A DNA stretch of 7,578 nucleotides from Chryseobacterium sp. (GTDB taxonomy: Bacteria > Bacteroidota > Bacteroidia > Flavobacteriales > Weeksellaceae): the NCBI GenBank assembly GCA_030146295.1, contig JASLCD010000014.1:1-7578 (forward strand), read 5' to 3'. Every line of letters begins with the position of its first letter. Positions within the stretch are counted from its first letter, which is position 1. Below are positions 4,835 to 7,578 of the stretch, piece after piece. The notes under the pieces were generated by a model that saw nothing but the letters and a program-made list of their open reading frames with translations, had not been told where the DNA came from and did no database searches. The translations under genes were made by a program, and so were the position numbers.

Positions 4835-7573
4835 TTACTGAATAATCAGCTTTAAAGTAAATAGTTTTCTTCCGTGCACTTTTACAAAATAAACGCCTGC
4901 CGGAAGGTTTTCATTCACCAAAGAGAAACGTTGGTTATTGATATTTTTTGATACATACAGCAGTTCTCCTGAAGCTGAAACCAATTCGATTTTCTCAATC
5001 GGGTAATCACTCTTAATAAAAGTAGGCTGTCCCGGTTTGGTTGGATTTGGATACAACACTACATTTTTCTCTGTACTTCTTGTTTCTTCGGTTCCTAACG
5101 TCGGTGAAGTTACCTGGAACTGTACTCTGTTTGAAACTTCTGTATAAGAATCATTGGTAAACATGACCATATAATAGTTTCCTGGTGTCGCAGGTACTGC
5201 TGTTCCCTGAATTGTTTTTGTCCCCTGAGTTACTCCGTCAAAATAGGTATAAGAAACGAAGTTATCATCCGGTGTCTGAACACTTTGCGGATAAATCCCC
5301 AACCAGTCTTTGATAATTCCCGGAGAATCTGTCCATGAAGCGGTAATATTTTCTCCTAAAGTATATACTGGTTTATTGATCCAAAGATCTGTCACGATAT
5401 CACCTACTTTAAAGAACACCTTCTCCCCGATTCCGTTATATCCGTCTTCCAGTAAATACTGAGCGTAATAATATCCTTTCGGAAGTCCTGTGAAATTAAG
5501 GGTTCCTGAAGCGGTAGTTACATAGCTCCATTTGATAGAAGCGGTAGTTCCCGGAGTCTGCCCCATTTTATAAATTCCGATCCAGTCTTTCTGTAAGTTA
5601 GGTCCGTTACTAAAATTAAGGACAACCGTTCCTCCTACCGGATATGTATCTGCAGAAGCCTGCAGCTGAACTTTGGGTCCTACATAGAATTCTTTTCTTG
5701 GAGTGATTTCTGTATATCCTCCATTCGCAAAAAATCCTGCAAAATACTGACCTTTATTAGCCATACCATTATTAAAAGTAACTGTTCCTGCTACCTGTCC
5801 GTTAGTATAACTGTACACTTGCGAAGTAGTACTGGCTGGTGTTTGTCCTTTTTTATAAATTCCTACCCAATCCTGCTGGTTTCCGGGACCTCCGGTGAAG
5901 GTAGCTGTAATGGCTTCATTTTGGGTGTATTCTGTTTTATTTAGAGTAAATGTAGGATTTGAAACTACACTTCCAGTGATTTCAAACTGCTTTACATCAC
6001 TCCAGTCACTCCACTCCAGATTTCTGTCTCTGTAACGCATTTTTACGTAATAGATTCCGTTTGGAATAGAGTTCGTAGCCAAGGTTGCTTTTGTAATATC
6101 TACTCCTTCATTCAGGTTTTTGGTTTTATCCGGAGTTCCGTTCCCTTCTTTTCCGAACCAGTTTTCAAAATCACGGTAGAACTCTTTTTCAATCACAGAA
6201 AAATTCGATGTCTTACTGATCAGGAACTGTGTTGTATTTAAAAGTTCATTATTTGAAGAGGTAAATGCACTTCCATTCAGTGTCAAAGGTAGAGTGATAG
6301 CCCCTGAGAAATTGTTGGTAATGGATGGTTTTGCCGGCTTAGGCTGATTTTTATATCTGTGAAAAGAATCTACCAACACATTATTTTTTTTGTTGTATAC
6401 TCCTCCGATAGAATAACATTCAATATCCACTTTTCCTGTCGGAATATCTACTTCTACGATCTGATATGTCCAGTCTGTCAAAGTTTTCTGAACATCATCA
6501 AAATCTTTTTCATTGGACATTCCCCAATACTGGTCCCAAGCCGTTCCACCGGAAATAATCTGATAGTTCGGTGTATTTTTAAGCTGCCCTCTGTGATATA
6601 AATGATGGTGGGCTCCCACGTGCATTAAATATTTATCTGAAGTTACCAGAAGCGGTACTGCATTTTCTCTTACCCATGTAGAGATATCTCCTACATATTG
6701 CTCAGCCTGATAAGGTCTGTGGCTTAAAGAAATGATCCAGTCTACTGTAGTATCATTGTTAGCTGCTGTTAAGATCTGCTGAAGCCAATTCTGCTGTGCG
6801 GATCCTGTATGCTCAGAACTTAAACTCACAAACAAAACATTACCTGCCTGCTGAGCATAGTAATTTTCATTACCAGAGCTTATCCCTTTATAACTAATTT
6901 CATCAATATAAAAATGGGCATAGTAAGAATTCATTCCCATTGTTCCATAGGTTTCATGATTTCCTACTGTTGTCTGAATAGGCAGATACGGTGATAATTT
7001 AATGTTCTTTTTAAAATGAACATTTTCATAATGATCCAATGTTCCTACATCCACCTGATCTCCCACCATAAAAGTAAGAGCAACATTATCCGACGGATCT
7101 GAAGTGGCTCCGAATTTTTCTTTCAATTTTTTATAGGCATTCAAAGTAAGAGTATCATATCTGGGCTCAGCTTTAATCTGGTTGTCCCCCATAATAAGGA
7201 AACGGATCTTTCCATTAGCCGTTACAGCCTGTCCAGGCAAAGGAAGAGTTCTGAAATTATAGACAGCAGACTCGCTTGTTCCTGTTTTTATCTTATAGTA
7301 GTATTTCGTATTCGGCTGCAAATTGGTAACCTTTGCCGTATGATAATAATAGTTGTTGTTGTATCCGGTATCCGAAAAGATATTGGTAGTTCCTGTTACC
7401 GTTACGTTTAAGTTGGTTGGAGAATCTCCGTAGATCACTGTTGTTTCATTATTGGAAGCTGTTTTCCAATTGACGATCATAGAATTCGGAGTCGGGTTTT
7501 GTAAATATGGAAACAAAACCTGCCCGAAAGCCATCTGGACCGCGAAACAAAAAAAGAAGAAATAATGTTTCAT
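4835..7573 (-). CDS. Secreted multidomain metallophosphoesterase (PAP-like) with T9SS sorting domain
   Basis: A 912-residue secreted protein. The signal peptide has a phenylalanine-rich core, with probable cleavage after AFG at 15-17. An N-terminal FN3-like domain of the purple-acid-phosphatase type spans about 19-110. The calcineurin-like phosphoesterase domain spans about 121-400, with GD130, GD172, GNHE (204-207), SHRP with His285, and AHHHLYHR (321-328) supplying His322 and His324. This is a two-metal centre expected to hydrolyse phosphate esters outside the cell. A second FN3-like domain (about 412-533) carries WSDWS (521-525). Three related beta domains follow (541-631, 635-723, 730-821), then a type A sorting domain (838-912) with YPNP and LPAGVYFVKV. 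Motif I reads DNQ, not DxH or DxG, and GDQVD lacks the PAP tyrosine, so a true purple enzyme is unlikely. The start is the ATG at 7573; only 5 bp upstream are visible, so its promoter is outside. Substrate unknown. Confidence 0.92.
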   Translation of the reverse strand: MKHYFFFFCFAVQMAFGQVLFPYLQNPTPNSMIVNWKTASNNETTVIYGDSPTNLNVTVTGTTNIFSDTGYNNNYYYHTAKVTNLQPNTKYYYKIKTGTSESAVYNFRTLPLPGQAVTANGKIRFLIMGDNQIKAEPRYDTLTLNAYKKLKEKFGATSDPSDNVALTFMVGDQVDVGTLDHYENVHFKKNIKLSPYLPIQTTVGNHETYGTMGMNSYYAHFYIDEISYKGISSGNENYYAQQAGNVLFVSLSSEHTGSAQQNWLQQILTAANNDTTVDWIISLSHRPYQAEQYVGDISTWVRENAVPLLVTSDKYLMHVGAHHHLYHRGQLKNTPNYQIISGGTAWDQYWGMSNEKDFDDVQKTLTDWTYQIVEVDIPTGKVDIECYSIGGVYNKKNNVLVDSFHRYKNQPKPAKPSITNNFSGAITLPLTLNGSAFTSSNNELLNTTQFLISKTSNFSVIEKEFYRDFENWFGKEGNGTPDKTKNLNEGVDITKATLATNSIPNGIYYVKMRYRDRNLEWSDWSDVKQFEITGSVVSNPTFTLNKTEYTQNEAITATFTGGPGNQQDWVGIYKKGQTPASTTSQVYSYTNGQVAGTVTFNNGMANKGQYFAGFFANGGYTEITPRKEFYVGPKVQLQASADTYPVGGTVVLNFSNGPNLQKDWIGIYKMGQTPGTTASIKWSYVTTASGTLNFTGLPKGYYYAQYLLEDGYNGIGEKVFFKVGDIVTDLWINKPVYTLGENITASWTDSPGIIKDWLGIYPQSVQTPDDNFVSYTYFDGVTQGTKTIQGTAVPATPGNYYMVMFTNDSYTEVSNRVQFQVTSPTLGTEETRSTEKNVVLYPNPTKPGQPTFIKSDYPIEKIELVSASGELLYVSKNINNQRFSLVNENLPAGVYFVKVHGRKLFTLKLIIQ
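4838..5062 (-). other. T9SS type A C-terminal sorting domain
   Basis: The last 75 residues (838-912) of the phosphoesterase start with VVLYPNP, contain GQPTFIKS and a G-E-L-L-Y strand, then LPAGVYFVKVHG, and end KLIIQ. This is the usual pattern of the Por/type IX sorting signal, which is recognised at the outer membrane and normally removed, often with attachment of the protein to the cell surface. It is one of the main reasons to place the organism in Bacteroidota. Confidence 0.9.
5111..5953 (-). repeat. Three tandem beta domains with a DW[VIL]GIY core (protein-level repeat)
   Basis: Residues 541-631, 635-723 and 730-821 of the phosphoesterase share the order: Y-T/P-x-x-E/G start, GP or PG turn, [QK]DW[VIL]GIY, a TP turn, SY or SYTY strand, then G-x-Y-Y/F-A/M and a terminal F-x-V strand. 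The cores fall at 568-573, 663-668 and 756-761, about 94 residues apart. Units 1 and 2 also share GIYK-x-GQTP, while unit 3 has YPQSVQTP. Each looks like an Ig-like beta sandwich, probably for binding a surface or polymer. The DNA copies have diverged, so this is an old duplication. Confidence 0.8.
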
Positions 7574-7578
7574 AATCG

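Noticed and set aside
6359..6601. 80-aa plus-strand frame inside the phosphoesterase
   Set aside because: It is antisense to the catalytic domain and shows no supporting signal.

Overview
The window is AT-rich, and its non-coding stretches carry perfect TAnnTTTG elements, the -7 motif of Bacteroidota promoters. One encoded protein ends in a type IX secretion (T9SS) sorting domain. Together these point to a flavobacterium, most likely Weeksellaceae (Chryseobacterium or a relative). The genus is an inference from style and remembered similarity; no database search was possible.

Layout. At the left edge lie the first 11 codons of a minus-strand gene that look like the start of CoA-transferase subunit B (scoB). 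After a short divergent intergenic region with a 10-bp inverted repeat and a TAnnTTTG promoter comes a plus-strand ABC exporter half-transporter (156-1958). It converges on scoA (2008-2709, minus strand), subunit A of a succinyl-CoA:3-ketoacid-type CoA-transferase, and the two share a perfectly palindromic bidirectional terminator. If the left-edge call is right, the two subunit genes of one enzyme are split by an exporter gene on the opposite strand. Next is a 405-bp divergent intergenic region (2710-3114) with a TetR-operator-like dyad and two TAnnTTTG elements. It leads to a plus-strand gene for an exported protein built from MORN_2/YwqK-type repeats (3115-4641). The last gene (4835-7573, minus strand) encodes a large secreted metallophosphoesterase: signal peptide, purple-acid-phosphatase-like FN3 domain, catalytic domain, second FN3-like domain, three tandem DW[VIL]GIY-type beta domains and a T9SS C-terminal domain. 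The two right-hand genes also converge, each with its own terminator.

How the genes relate. There is no multi-gene operon: each complete gene appears to be its own transcription unit. ScoA needs ScoB for activity. The exporter, the repeat protein and the phosphoesterase show no obvious pathway link to it or to each other. I see no mobile element, CRISPR array, tRNA or rRNA. Nothing here is convincingly a new multi-gene system. The points most worth following are the split scoA/scoB arrangement, the SKICH-like triple repeat and atypical metal-ligand motifs of the phosphoesterase, and the two intergenic dyads.
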